A stretch of 64,000 bases of DNA, from the NCBI RefSeq assembly GCF_958979055.1, contig NC_084888.1, forward strand, positions 2,994,001 through 3,058,000. The letters run 5' to 3'. The notes under the pieces are model-generated. The model ran no database searches. It was not told the origin of the DNA and saw only the letters and a list, made by a program, of their open reading frames with translations. This stretch comes from Alnus glutinosa (taxonomy: Eukaryota > Streptophyta > Magnoliopsida > Fagales > Betulaceae). This document shows, piece after piece, positions 34,597-46,434 of the stretch (position 1 is its first letter; each line of letters opens with the position of its first letter). The position numbers and the translations under genes were made by a program.

Positions 34597-37500
34597 ACCG
34601 CATACTTAAAACCGCTATACACTTGTGCGGATAATAATTTTTGCTAATTATATCCTTACATACTAATGGAGGGTAGTTACGGATAATTAATACAGATAAT
34701 TAATATCCCACCCGACGTGGCACCCTTAGCTTGTATACTTTTCATAAAGGTCACAAGACGTACAGTAGCCTTGCTCAAGTTAGAATAATTGAGAGGGAGT
34801 AAGACAGAGAGAGGGAGTATTAGTCCTCTACTTCATTTTGGGATGTTTAAAAATATTAGTCCTGTTCCTTTCTCCCGTTTTGCACAGGGAAAAATAAGTT
34901 ATATATATAAAATGGTACTTTCGGGCAAAAGATTTGCCTATATGGATATTAATTCAAAAGAATTATACTTTTTTTATTTTTTTATTTTTTATTTTTTGTA
35001 AGTAAAAGAATTGTACTTGAAATTGATGGGAAGTAACGCAGCAAGTGCATGGTACAATCAATGGAGCCATAACATTAATTATTTGCAGTAATTATCGTAC
35101 CATTTTCGCATCTTCCGTCTGAATCAATTCACTTCTTGAGGATGTAATTGATATCTACACGCATCTTGACTCGATCAACTATTTGCAATAGTTTAGAGAC
35201 AAAAATCTACAAGTTTGGTAATATTATATATTTTGAATATGTTAAATTACAATTTATTCAAGATGTTAAATTAATAAAAACTGACAAATTTAATTATTTA
35301 ATTAATATATTTTTAACACAATTCTCTCACATATAAAGAGTTAAACTCTTCATGAATATGTGAAATATAACTAGTAGAATATTTATGTGAAATGGGGAAT
35401 AAAACTATAAAATCAAGGTTTAATTTAACTCGGCACTTCTTGAGAAAATTACGTTTACCCCTCTCCCCTCCCACCTCCCAAACAAACTATTATTGGGGTT
35501 GCAATGTCTACTTACTGCGATCCAAAATGATAAAAATACACTCTACAATTTTTTTTTTTTAAAAAAAAAAAAATCAGGAAATGGGCAGTTTTATTTATTT
35601 ATTTATTTATTTTATCTTGTGGAGCGGTTTTTTTTTTTTTTTTTTTTTCTTTTTCATTTTGGGTCACAAAATGGGAACATTGCAACTCAAATGGTAAATT
35701 GGAGGGACATTGCAAAATAAAAATTAAAAAATTAAAAAATATATATATATACTTCCCAAGGACATTGTAAAAATTGAAACATTTGAGGATATTGCAAAAA
35801 GAATAGTAACTAGAAGAGGTAAATCTAGTTAACCCTAATTATTTATTCTAATAATTTAATCTAATAAGCGAGGGTGAATATAATTATTTAATTAATATTC
35901 TAATATAACAATTGGTCTGAAATCTAAAAAGAAGTGAGACAAGTGCCTTGCCCAATTTTGACTTCTCAGACATTTAATCTGGAAAAGAGGGATAAGAATC
36001 TCTAGCAATTTTTTAGTCAAATAAATTACAGCAATTTGGATAGCATGAAATTTACTTGTCCGAATAGGTGATTAGACAACTCAAAATTTAATTAAACAGG
36101 TAAATTCTATATGAATTCTATGTATAAATTATTAAGAGTCCATTTTTTTAAAAAAAAAGAAAAAAAAAAAGAAAAAAAAAAAGAAAAGAAAAAAAAAAGA
36201 TAATTGAAAGAGCAAGTTGATGGCTAAGCCAAAACAGAGAGCATTTAAATCCTCTTCTGTTCATTTGAACTGGAAGGGATATTAGTGAAATTTGATAGGT
36301 AAAATTGTCCTCTCGAGTTTCTTGCAGGAGAAGAGAAGGTTCCTTTTTGGCTTTTTCACGTCAATTATTATTTGCAGTCACTACTTTGAACTCGAAAATC
36401 GATGAAAGTGTCCAACAATCAAAAACAATGTTTGTTCTGCATGCCCTACAGCTATGGGCTAGCTCCCCTCCTGGGAATCGCTGCCTCGCTGGGATCCTTC
36501 CTTCTGCCTTTTAGCCCTCGCATGTTTCATGCTTCTGTAAAAGCTTCTATAGTTCTGTTAACACATTTGGGAGTGCCATCTTCTTTACTGTGAAAATTTT
36601 AGGCCCGTTTGGCAATTTTCTCTTTTTATATTGGGGGAGGATTTTTTTTTTTTTTTTTTTTTTAGTGATAGTAAAATGTGATTAATATGACATAAAGTTG
36701 AAATAATTTATATGAAAAAATGAAAAAAAAAATGTTTTGTAATGAGTTTTTTTTTTAATTATTTAAATAGTAATAAATAAATGTCTATGTGATATAAAAA
36801 GTAAAAAAAAATTAAAAATATTTTGAAATTGATTTTTTTTTTAAAGAAGTGAAGAAAAAAAAAGGAGATTGCCAATCAGGGTCTTAAATGGGATTCCCTT
36901 AGCTTTCACTAATCACATGCTGTCACCTAATCATATCATTTTAGACAATAATTTCATAATTAATCTTCAGAATAAGTCTCCATGCATGCACTTATTGGTA
37001 GGATTTATCCCACATTAGTTGTGTAGAAGGAGTTGTATGGGTGGTCAGTTTATATGTATAAGAAAAAACTCCACCTTATGAACAAATTTTTGAAGTTGAG
37101 AGACCCAAGACTACCCAACTTATTAGAATTATTTCATAATTAATCCTTATTTTGTTGCAGTGACATGTTGATAAGAATTCTGTACCAGTAAAGTACTGGA
37201 ACAGGGAAAGAACAACATATATTTATGTATATAATCTATCTATCATTATGTCATATTTCATGTCACTTAGCTTGCTTGGGTCATTTTTGTCTGCAACCAA
37301 AAAAGACTTCTTTGCTCTCATCAACTTTGGCTTTGCTTGTCTTTAATTTGTCAATATTTTCAGCCAGCAATTGTCAGGATCTAGGCAATTTATATTTCAA
37401 GTCGCCTTATCTATGTGGTAACTAGTTTGATCACTGCAAATTTTAAACTCAAGGTTCGAATTCAAAACCATCTTAAATAATCACACGAATCCCAAAAATT

Positions 37501-37740
37501 TAAGGTGATAAGAAAACTGGAATTTGTCCAACTCAAAGATAAATATTGTCAAACATCTTATTTTTTGCATATGTGAAAAAACTTCCTTCCTTCACAAGTT
37601 CACAACCATCTTGCAGTAGTCACACACGTACTAAAAAAACCTTCAAAGAAATGAAGAAATAGGAGGGTTATTTAAAAGAAAAGAAAAGAGAAGAAAAAAA
37701 AACATTTAATTTCAGCACTAGTTCCCTGGTGACTCTTGGC
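34597..37740. other. AT-rich intergenic region left of the cyclin gene
   Basis: No recognisable gene. There is a hAT-like end near 34640-34730 ('CCACCCGACGTGGCACCC'), many poly-A/T tracts (for example 35630-35649 and 36147-36198), and a dispersed repeat at 36602-36893. A moderately complex stretch at 36300-36600 has short open frames but no family I recognise. Confidence 0.5.
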
Positions 37741-37746
37741 TTGACT

Positions 37747-38896
37747 TCAAATCCTTGTTACCCCTGTTTTTTGAGCACTGCAGCTTCTGCCAATCACCGA
37801 ATAAAGCATGCCAACAGGGCTTGGTGGTGCTGGCTGCAACTTCTGTCGTTTAACGTGTGCCAGAATGCACTTCTTTTGCTTCATAAGATTGCGACATTTT
37901 TTCACCAATTCCTACATCCAGAATAGACAATTATTGTAAGAAAATGTGTATGCTTCTGTTTCTTCACATTTGAGGGCTTAGAAGTACAAATGCTTGGGTC
38001 ATTTTCGAGTGTATGCTATAGCTATCACTCTTTCTATCTTGTTATAAGGACCACAAGATCCACTTTGTGTGTGTCTGGTCTTGATAGAAGTTAAAAAAAA
38101 AGGACATGGTGACAATGTTGCATCAAATGTAAGCATATAGTAATGCTATAAGGAAGATTAGAGTTTTATTGTGTCCTCTCAAATATCATATGCCTTTTAA
38201 AATCACCATTGAATTTGAGATGATCATTGTTGGATTTGGATCCAATGGTGATTTTAAAGTCATATGACATTTGGGAGGACTCTAGTACTTTTTTATAGCA
38301 TTACTCGTAAGCATAAGTTCACATTCTGTGTGTATTTTACCCACCAACATAAGCCTATTTGCTACTCTTGACTTCTATTTATCACGTACACTCATTTCAT
38401 ACTAGCAGAAGTTGCGTGTTTTAAGTGGTTTACGATGTTAGCTACTTAAAGAAAGAAAAAAAAAATTACTTAAAATACATGACGTTCTGAGATTGTGAAA
38501 TGGGTAAGAAAAATAGTATTATTCTTTATCGTATATTATATTTGTTTGTCACTTCATAAAAGGTCACGAGGAAAACTCGGAATTTCTTTTCTATAAAAGT
38601 AGATTAGAGTCTTGCAAGCCACACAGCAATCTTGCTTTGATGTGGCATGGAATAACTAGCTTTCTAAATGTAGACTACAAAGACTATGCCTAGCTAGCCA
38701 TATTATAGGCAGCAGATTATTGATAATTTACAATTGCAAAATGAGGCTTACTTTGCTTACTCTCTTATGGAAGTAGCTCAACTCCTGGTCTTCCATATTT
38801 TGATCTGTTGCACATAGCACGGCAGCTGCTGCTATTGATGATGGAGGATAATCCAAGAAGTCGATCACTGTAAAAAACATCGATGTAAGCTATAAT

Positions 38897-38943
<47 letters not shown>

Positions 38944-39823
38944 AATATTCTGCAGGAATTACCTTCACATGTGCTGATAATAAGATCCGAGGCACGCGAG
39001 AAAACTTGACTGGAATCACTTAGTGGAGAGCCAAGACATGAAAGCTTAGCAACGAAATAGTGGAGGAAATCAAAAGGGGTAGTCCTGCGCAATCGCCACT
39101 TCAGATTGGACATGACGAAGAGCTCCATCCTTTGAACTGTTTTTGGCTTGAACAAGAATTTGGGTCCCTTCACCTGGAGGTCTAATAGAAGGGGCACGCT
39201 TGTTTCTTCCATTTTTGCTGCCAGGGCCAAGCAAGCAACGGATAATAGCTGCAGCGGCCACCCTTTCCCTTGCTACACACGAGCAACACGAGTTGGCACA
39301 TATTCTGTCAGACATTGTGATTTAATTTCTCGGTTGTGGTTCTGAAATTAATTAACGGAGGTAATGATCATGATTAATTACCGGCAATGTATGAGAGGCG
39401 AGAAAACAATCCAGATAGTTTACAGAAAGATATGCCGTTTCAGGCCTAAACTTGTAGTAAGCATGCACCTGAAAGAAGCAAATCATTAAGAAGGAAATCA
39501 TACAAGAACCAAATATTTGATGTTATATATATGTATGTGTGTGTGTGTACCTTCAACATCCAATTGACAGCGTCTTTTCTAGCCCCAACAATTCCAGGAT
39601 TTCCACGTAGCCGATGTATTGATTCAATTTCCAGCATTTGATCAGTCTCAGAATCGAAGACACTGACAATAGAGTTCTCATCGTCCGACAGGCAATCCAG
39701 AGTTGTATGAGAGTGTTCATACAAATCCTGCCGAACCACATCAGCGGCTACTTCACTGCAGTATAATAAGTTAGGACTAGCTGAGTGGTCCGAGGACAAG
39801 GTCGACATATTGTAGCTGATCAT
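37747..39823 (-). CDS. CYCD5;1: D-type cyclin, five exons, 316 aa
   Basis: Exons 39823-39551, 39468-39382, 39272-38963, 38867-38752 and 37911-37747 (TGA) join in phase with GT-AG introns. D-type cyclins activate CDKA to phosphorylate retinoblastoma-related protein at G1/S. The N-terminus carries an LxCxE Rb-binding motif (LYCSE, residues 20-24). The cyclin box runs from 'RKDAVNWMLKVHAYYKFRPE' through 'TAYLSVNYLDCFL', 'GWPLQLLSVACLALAAKMEE' and 'RMELFVMSNLKWRL'. The C-terminal cyclin fold includes 'DYPPSSIAAAAVLCAT' and ends with 'LQPAPPSPVGML'. Position 'YLDCFL' has Cys where most D cyclins have Arg. The last exon lies 840 bp away and is easily missed. Assignment to CYCD5 rests on position beside HHP and GT34, as remembered from Arabidopsis; a D1-like label is possible. 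The start could also be Met6. Confidence 0.88.
38138..38306. mobile_element. MULE-type MITE in a cyclin intron, 9-bp target duplication
   Basis: A 169-bp inverted-repeat element flanked by GTAAGCATA (38129-38137 and 38307-38315). The ends are TAGTAATGCT and AGCATTACTC, and the arms contain 'AAAATCACCATTG' facing 'CAATGGTGATTTT'. It lies in the long last intron of the D-type cyclin gene. Confidence 0.88.
38898..38939. repeat. (GA)n microsatellite in a cyclin intron
   Basis: About 21 GA dinucleotides lie within the 95-bp intron between cyclin exons 3 and 4 and make up nearly half of it. Confidence 0.9.
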
Positions 39824-40810
39824 CAATTTTCGCTCTCTCTTTCAAGTGGGGGTGGAGAAATTTAAGCCGTGCTATCAGGGTCGGATGATTTACATCTGGG
39901 AAAGCCATATATATATATATATCATGAGATGGCAAAATCAAATTGGCCCCTACAGAATTTTGCCATGAAGCTTCGTTGAAGAGCAGCCAAATATGGGTAG
40001 GGCCATATATTCTTGGGCTAGCTGTTGAAAGGAATACGACTTTTCATGGTTTCTTTCAAATCATAAACCATTCTCTGGAATGCCCATCGCAATTCTAGCT
40101 AGAAGCTGGTTATCTCCACGATGGTACTTAGTTCAAGGAGAAAATTGGTTGTTCCATATAGAGCAGAAAATGATACAACTTTTGTAGGGTACGTAGGAAA
40201 AATTGTCCATGGGTACATTATATATGAACATAACAACAGAGTAGATGTTGCCTCACATTCTTTTTTTCTGAGCCATTCCGGTGAAACTGGGGAAAAAAAA
40301 AATGCAAACGCTGGGTGTGGGGGACCCAAAAACAGTTTACAGTGCAAAAAAAAAAAAAAAAAACAGTACTAATAAAATGGGATATGAATCCAAAGGGATA
40401 TGAATCGTCTGATATTATAATTCCTTGACCGAATGGCCGAGGAGAGGGCTGCTATAATGGTGGTATGGGATGCAATTCTATCAGCCAAAAAAGAGGGTGC
40501 ACTGATGATGACTGTAATGAGGCAGTTGATGCCTGATGGGGATCACCTTTCATGCATATTTGGATAAAATAGTATGCTATGCCAGTATGATTTTGAATAA
40601 TTAATCTAAGTATGAGAGACGTTATTTTGAATTAGAGGAACATTCAAGACTTTTATATTTATATTTATATAAAGAGAAAATTTCACTTATCACCCTTATT
40701 TTTTTTATCACTTTTACAATCATATCTCGTGAAAATCAGACATTGATTTTTTTTTTTGCAAAGTCCTTATTGATCTAAAGGTTCATTTTTATTCTCACGT
40801 CATCCTAATA

Positions 40811-41268
40811 AGATATGCTACGTTTACAACTTTGTACAGCTCTTGTACAAGTTGTTGGGGTTGTACAAGAGTTGTACGAAGTTGTAAACATATCATATCT
40901 CCATCCCAATTGTATCATAATCGTATTGCAATATGATATGTTTACATATTCTGTATGACTTTTGTATAACTCTAATAACTTTTTTTAAAATCAACTATTG
41001 GATATGTATGACCCACATATAAGAAAACAAATCCAATGGTTAGTTTGAAAAAAAAAATATTGTTGAAATTGTACAAAAGTTGTGTCAATGGTCGTACAAC
41101 AATCATTTCTCATCTACTAAGATATGATACATTTACAACTTTTTTACAACTCTTAACAATTATTTAAAAAAAATAAAAATAAAAATTGATCATTTGATAT
41201 ATAGGATTCACATGTAGAAAACAAATCAAAATATTATAATTATATAGAAGTTATAAATGTATCGTATC
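40811..41268. mobile_element. Cluster of three related palindromic MITE-like elements
   Basis: 40811-40900 is a 90-bp near-perfect palindrome (AGATATG...CATATCT) with 'TTTACAACTTTGTACAG' facing its complement. Two more copies with the same ends and T/A-rich centres follow at about 40940-41095 and 41120-41268. Confidence 0.7.
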
Positions 41269-41682
41269 CCAAATAGCATTACTCTTTAAAATAAAGGACC
41301 AAAAAAAACTTAAAAAAGTCGGATGGAGAGTGAATTTAAGATAATGCCGTTTAAAATATGAAGAAAATGACTCTTTAAAGACTCCGTTGTGAATGGGCCA
41401 TTAAATATCATTAGAACCCGGCTCCGTGGTTGACTTCTGATCAGCTCCGGCCCATGACCATAAATTGGCCTAATTTTTTTGGGATGGACATGGACGTGGT
41501 AAAAGCCCATAGTGGAAAGTTTGGCAAGCCCTTATACAATTCAGCAAACCAATTCACTCTGCAGCCCAATGGGCCGGGGGGGTGAAGTTTCTTTTTCCAC
41601 TAATTTTATTTCTATTGCATTTCGAAAGAAGAGTAGTTTTCCTTTTTCCTATCGCCCAATATATTTTGATAAGGAAAGGATA

Positions 41683-42167
41683 AAAAAACATACTTTACAT
41701 ACACTCCTTAGGCTATCTCCAGCAGTTAAAGTTAAAGTAGCTACTCAAAAACTACAAATATTTACTTTAACTACTCCAACAGTTAAAAACACTCCAACAA
41801 TACTCTTTATTCTACTCTTCATTTCATTAAAATATTGTTTTTTAATCATTTTCTTTTATTAAATGATAAAGAGGGAGAAGAAGAGAGAGAAAATATTAAT
41901 AAAAAATTTATAAACAGGTGAACAGTGAATAGCCAGTGTTGGCTATTCACTATTCAATGTTGAAGATAAAAAGTTATAGTGGCTAATCTGTTGGAGGGGA
42001 AAAAATGTTCAAAATAGTCATATTTGACTATTTTGGTTAAAATAACTACTCTGTTGGAGATAGCCTTACGCACCTACCCTCTCACATGGAGGACTCACAC
42101 CACGTAGGCCCCACTCCATCCCATGTAAGAGGATGAATGTGTAAAGAGTGTGTAAGTGATGTTTTTG
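41683..42167. mobile_element. Older MITE interrupted by a Tourist-like MITE
   Basis: The outer ends 'AAACATACTTTACATACACTC' (left, about 41686) and 'GTGTGTAAGTGATGTTT' (right, about 42163) are inverted relatives, so they belong to one small element. The 355-bp element at 41711-42065 is inserted in it. Confidence 0.6.
41711..42065. mobile_element. Tourist-like (PIF/Harbinger) MITE with TTA target duplication
   Basis: Ends GGCTATCTCCAGCAG and CTGTTGGAGATAGCC, flanked by TTA on both sides (41708-41710 and 42066-42068). That terminal sequence and the 3-bp TWA-type duplication are the hallmarks of Tourist-like MITEs mobilised by PIF/Harbinger transposases. Confidence 0.9.
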
Positions 42168-42169
42168 TA

Positions 42170-43960
42170 GCACCTCCTAATTTGATATGTCTCAACCTAA
42201 AGGGAGAGTGGGTGCTTGTGAAAATATCAATTTAGTTATTTAATGGTTATGATTTTAATTTGTTTTATTTAATTGTGTACACAACGTTGCTTCGTTTAAA
42301 ATTTTTAAATGACATGACAACATATTCAACAGGAACATAAAATATTGACCATAAAAAAATAATTGATCTCAATTTCACTTGAAAAAAAAAAAAAAAATCT
42401 TCTTTTGCGTTTGCAAAGTTGACAACGGGCGGCACACAAGCACACAATTAATTAGGTGCTAATTCATTATGAGTGGTGGCCTTTTACCCTCCAAAAGGAC
42501 CACAGCGTGTTTGACCAGTAAGCTAATATGTGAAAAAGCAATTAGCCTAACTCCTTAATTTAGGTGGTAAAGGCTCTCTCATTGTTTGGTAAAGGTTTGA
42601 AAATGTTGGATAAATTAAGTGGAATCCAACAAATTAGTTAGAACCCCACTTTCACAACCGGCTTGGATGTTCTGTTCAACTCATAATCAGTGGTTGTCAA
42701 GATTGTGTCACGAGGCCGGTTATGATGGTGAAACCCTAAACCTATGGTTAGGGTTTTGTTAATTACTATACTAAGCAAACTCATTCCCTGTTTCAGACAG
42801 CTTGGTAGCCTTTCATTTCGATTAGAGGGAGGATCAAGAAGGTGAACCATTTTTTGTTGGTGAGTCAAATTGATCAAATTAATGTCAAAACATAAAGAAT
42901 TTGAGAGCTAATCAAACACAGTACACGAGGCCACATGTAACGTTCACTTTTTTTTCTTTTTTTAAATACATGTAACATCACTTATTACTTATGTATTCTT
43001 GTTCGCTCTTAAAAAAAAAACGTATTCTTGTTCGGATCAGGTGCAACGAGTTGTTCATCTTAAATGTATTATTAACAGCTAAAGCAGGTGAAATCCCCAT
43101 TTGCTCGAACATTTGTTCGGACAATTCGAAAAAATAATAATAATAAAAAAAAAGAAAAAGAAAAAGAAAATATTCATTTCCTTTCGTAGTCCTTCTCCTA
43201 TCCTCTCACTTTTTAAAGTTATCATTGAATATACGAGGCTATGTGTATCTTACACAAATTTTAATCCATCATTTTGTAAATAATAATAATAATAAAAGGT
43301 AGAAGCCCATATACCCTCACATAGCTGCCCCTATTGCATACTGTACGGGCAGTTAATTGCTAATCAATTTCCCCTCCACCATATTCAACAATCTAGACCC
43401 ATTGAAAACGAAAGTAGCCCACATGTAACATGTGACGGGAATGCACCAATGGTCCCACATTTATTAGAGAAAGTTTTTGACTCTCTAAATAAGAATTTTT
43501 AATTTTATTATATTAATATTAGAAATTATGATTTAGTCGAATTTAAAAATAATACATGCAATTCTCTTTGTATTATTAGAATGTGTTATATATATTGGTT
43601 TCACTTATATATCTTTGTTGTGTAAATATTATACATCAATGTGTTCTACAAAAATTATTTTTTTATATTATTATAACATGCCCAAATAAAATAGCTATAA
43701 TTGATTTTTGCGTGCGTCTTTGCGTGAAAAGAAATCGCCCACGAATCACAACCGACCCTACCATTTGCTCAGTGAAAGTTGAAAACGAATCTACAAATGT
43801 GAAAAAGAGGGAAAAATAAAATGGAGAGACAGAAGCTGGAATCTTACGTCTTTCAATCTCTCCGTCACATCCCAATTTTGAGTGTCCACCTCAGCATCAA
43901 AACCCGATTGTATTTTTTTTTTTTTAAAAGAAAAAACACATATATTCTTAATATTTTTAG
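42170..43960. other. AT-rich intergenic stretch
   Basis: No gene is recognised. Short frames here are A/T-run artefacts. Nothing repeated within the window was noticed except poly-A/T. Confidence 0.5.
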
Positions 43961-43977
43961 ACTGTATTTTTTATTTT

Positions 43978-44760
43978 CAAAAAATTTCACTTATAATTTA
44001 TGATTTTTCATTACTTTTATAAAAAAGTATTTAAACTTTAAAAGGTTTTAATTTAAGGTATTCATATTTCAATTTTTTTTAATTTCAACCATCCGCTCAA
44101 ATTTTTCGTTAAATCCTATAAAAATTTCTGAAATACTCATATTTTTTTTAGGAAAAAAAGAAAGAAAAAAATTGCTAAGATTTAAATGTTGGTCAGAATT
44201 TACAAAAATACTTATACCTGAATATTTTAAGATTTTTGATAGGATTTAATAAAAAATTCTAACATAAGATTGAAATTAAAAAAAAAATAAGAGAAAAATA
44301 TATATTACCCCCCAAACTACCACCCTTTCTCTGGATGGCCCCCCAAACTACCAATGCTTAGATTCTGGCCCCCTAAAACAACCACTTTTTGATTTTTTGG
44401 CCCAATCCGTCCATTTATACCGTCAATTTTAAACAGAATTTCGAAAATACCCCTCCTACATTTTGAAATTCTCACGGTTAAGGGAGGGGTATTTTCGAGT
44501 TTTTGGCAAATTTCTGTTAGAATTAACGGTATAAATAGACGGATGGGGCCAAAAAATCAGAAAGTGGTAGTTTGGAGGGTCGGAGTGCAAGTGTTGGTAG
44601 TTCGGAGTGCCATCCGGAGAAAGGGTGGTAGTTTGGGAGGCTAATATATATTTTTCTCAAAAATTAAAGATTGATATTTTAAATTGACAACTTTTAAAGT
44701 TTATATATTTTTTTTATAAAAGTAACGAAAGACTAGTGAATTTAAGTGAAATTTTTTCTT
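43978..44760. mobile_element. Nested foldback elements
   Basis: The outer A/T-rich arms (43978-44110 and about 44645-44760) are inverted copies: 'AAATTTCACTTA' faces 'TAAGTGAAATTT', and 'ACTTTTATAAAAAAGT' faces its relative. Inside the right arm lies a second inverted-repeat element at about 44294-44657 with C-rich ends ('CAAACTACCACCCTTTCTC' facing 'GAGAAAGGGTGGTAGTTTG'), so the outer element is older. Confidence 0.7.
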
Positions 44761-44788
44761 ATATGTTTAAAATATTTCATGTGATATA

Positions 44789-44819
<31 letters not shown>

Positions 44820-45228
44820 TGAATTTTTTATTTTGAAAAAATATATATAATCTCGAATGTACTTTTGCTTTTATCAGATTAAGACGAATAAAACCGGAAA
44901 TAAATAGAGATCCAGAGCGGCCCCACTCACGCACACGCGCTCTGTGTCACAGAAGTCAGAGCTCAAGACGGAACCCAAGGTGTTTTTGCAGATCTAAACA
45001 CGTCTCAAAGAGTTTCTGTTGGCTCGTACACCATTTACGCTTCCTCTTCATTAGCTGATGATGTAATTTAAGCACCCCCCAGCATTTCATCATTAATTCC
45101 TCCAAACCCACACACTTCTCTTCCCTCTGCCTTTTTTAAACATTTTCTCATTTCCCCTCAGAGAAACTCTCAGAAACTGGGTCCGACTTTACGTTGGTGA
45201 CCTCATTGGCACGTCAATCACCGAAGCC

Positions 45229-45252
45229 CGAGGACGACGACGACGACGACGG
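45229..45252 (+). repeat. (GAC)n microsatellite in a probable 5' UTR
   Basis: About seven GAC/ACG trinucleotides lie some 200 bp before the DUF4228 start codon, probably within or near the 5' leader. Confidence 0.6.
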
Positions 45253-45453
45253 GGAGCTTCCCTAATAGCAGGGACATTCAATTTAATACGCCTTTAGATC
45301 ATGTCCGTTTTCACCCTACGTACACTGGCTGACCATCTCATTTAACGCGCGCCCCTGAAGCAAAACGTTTCCCTCTTCAAACGGCTTTAAGAAAGCACTA
45401 AATAGTTATAGAACCGAGCTTTGTTAGATCGTTGGCGGTGTTTGATCGGCGAG

Positions 45454-46396
45454 ATGGGGAACTGTCAGGCGTCGGAGGCGGCGACGGTGGTCATTCAACA
45501 CCCGGGGAACAAGGTGGAGAGGGTTTACTGGTCGGTGAGCGCTCACGAGGTCATGAACTCCAACCCGGGGCACTACGTGGCACACGTGGTGACCTCCCCG
45601 ACGTCCAAGTCCGAGAACGGGACGCCATTGAAGCAGCTCAAGCTTCTCCGGCCGGATGACACGTTGCTCATCGGCCACGCTTATCGTTTGATTAGCTTCG
45701 AAGGTACTATAGTGTTACCATTACATGGTCATGGTCAGATTTGTCGTTTTTCTTGTTGGATTTTATTTTTACGTTTGTGTGCTGTTTTAGATGTGTTGAA
45801 GGAGTTTGCTGCGAAGAAATGCGTGAAACTGGGCAAGTTGCTTGAGAAAGGAGGGCTTGGGTTTGGTGTTGGCGTTGAGACGAGAAGGAATCCGAAACCG
45901 AAATTCGAGAACTCCGGTTCTGTTGAGGTAAACATCTTTTTACGTTAAAAGTTAAAACCCTTCATTGATTTGCTCTTTAATTACTACTAAAACTTGTTAG
46001 CGTAATCTCGTCATTGTAGGATGTGATTTTTTGGGAATCTTATTTATTTATTTATTTATTTATTCCTTTTGTCATTTCAACAAATAAAGGGCATCTTTAT
46101 TTAGTACCCAAAAGGTTAAAGAATAAGAATATAAATCGGTAAGAGAAAAAGCGTGAGATTATAGAACATAAGGTAAGGGTGATTTCTTATGGATTCCTTA
46201 ATTTTAAATCTTATCTAGCTCGTCTAGGTTTGGAATAATCTGGGCCTTGTTTAGATTACAGGTTTCAAGGCATAATCTGGACTTCTATGGCAAACACGCT
46301 TTATTTTGTCCCAAGTTGTCTTCGGATAATTTGTAAGATATAATATTATATATAGTTATATTGAGGGTGCTACTTAATTAGCTCGGAATATGCCTT

Positions 46397-46434
<38 letters not shown>

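Noticed and set aside
36305-36593. Moderately complex stretch with two short frames as an exon candidate
   Set aside because: No family resemblance and no compatible splice partners were found. It may be an old repeat.
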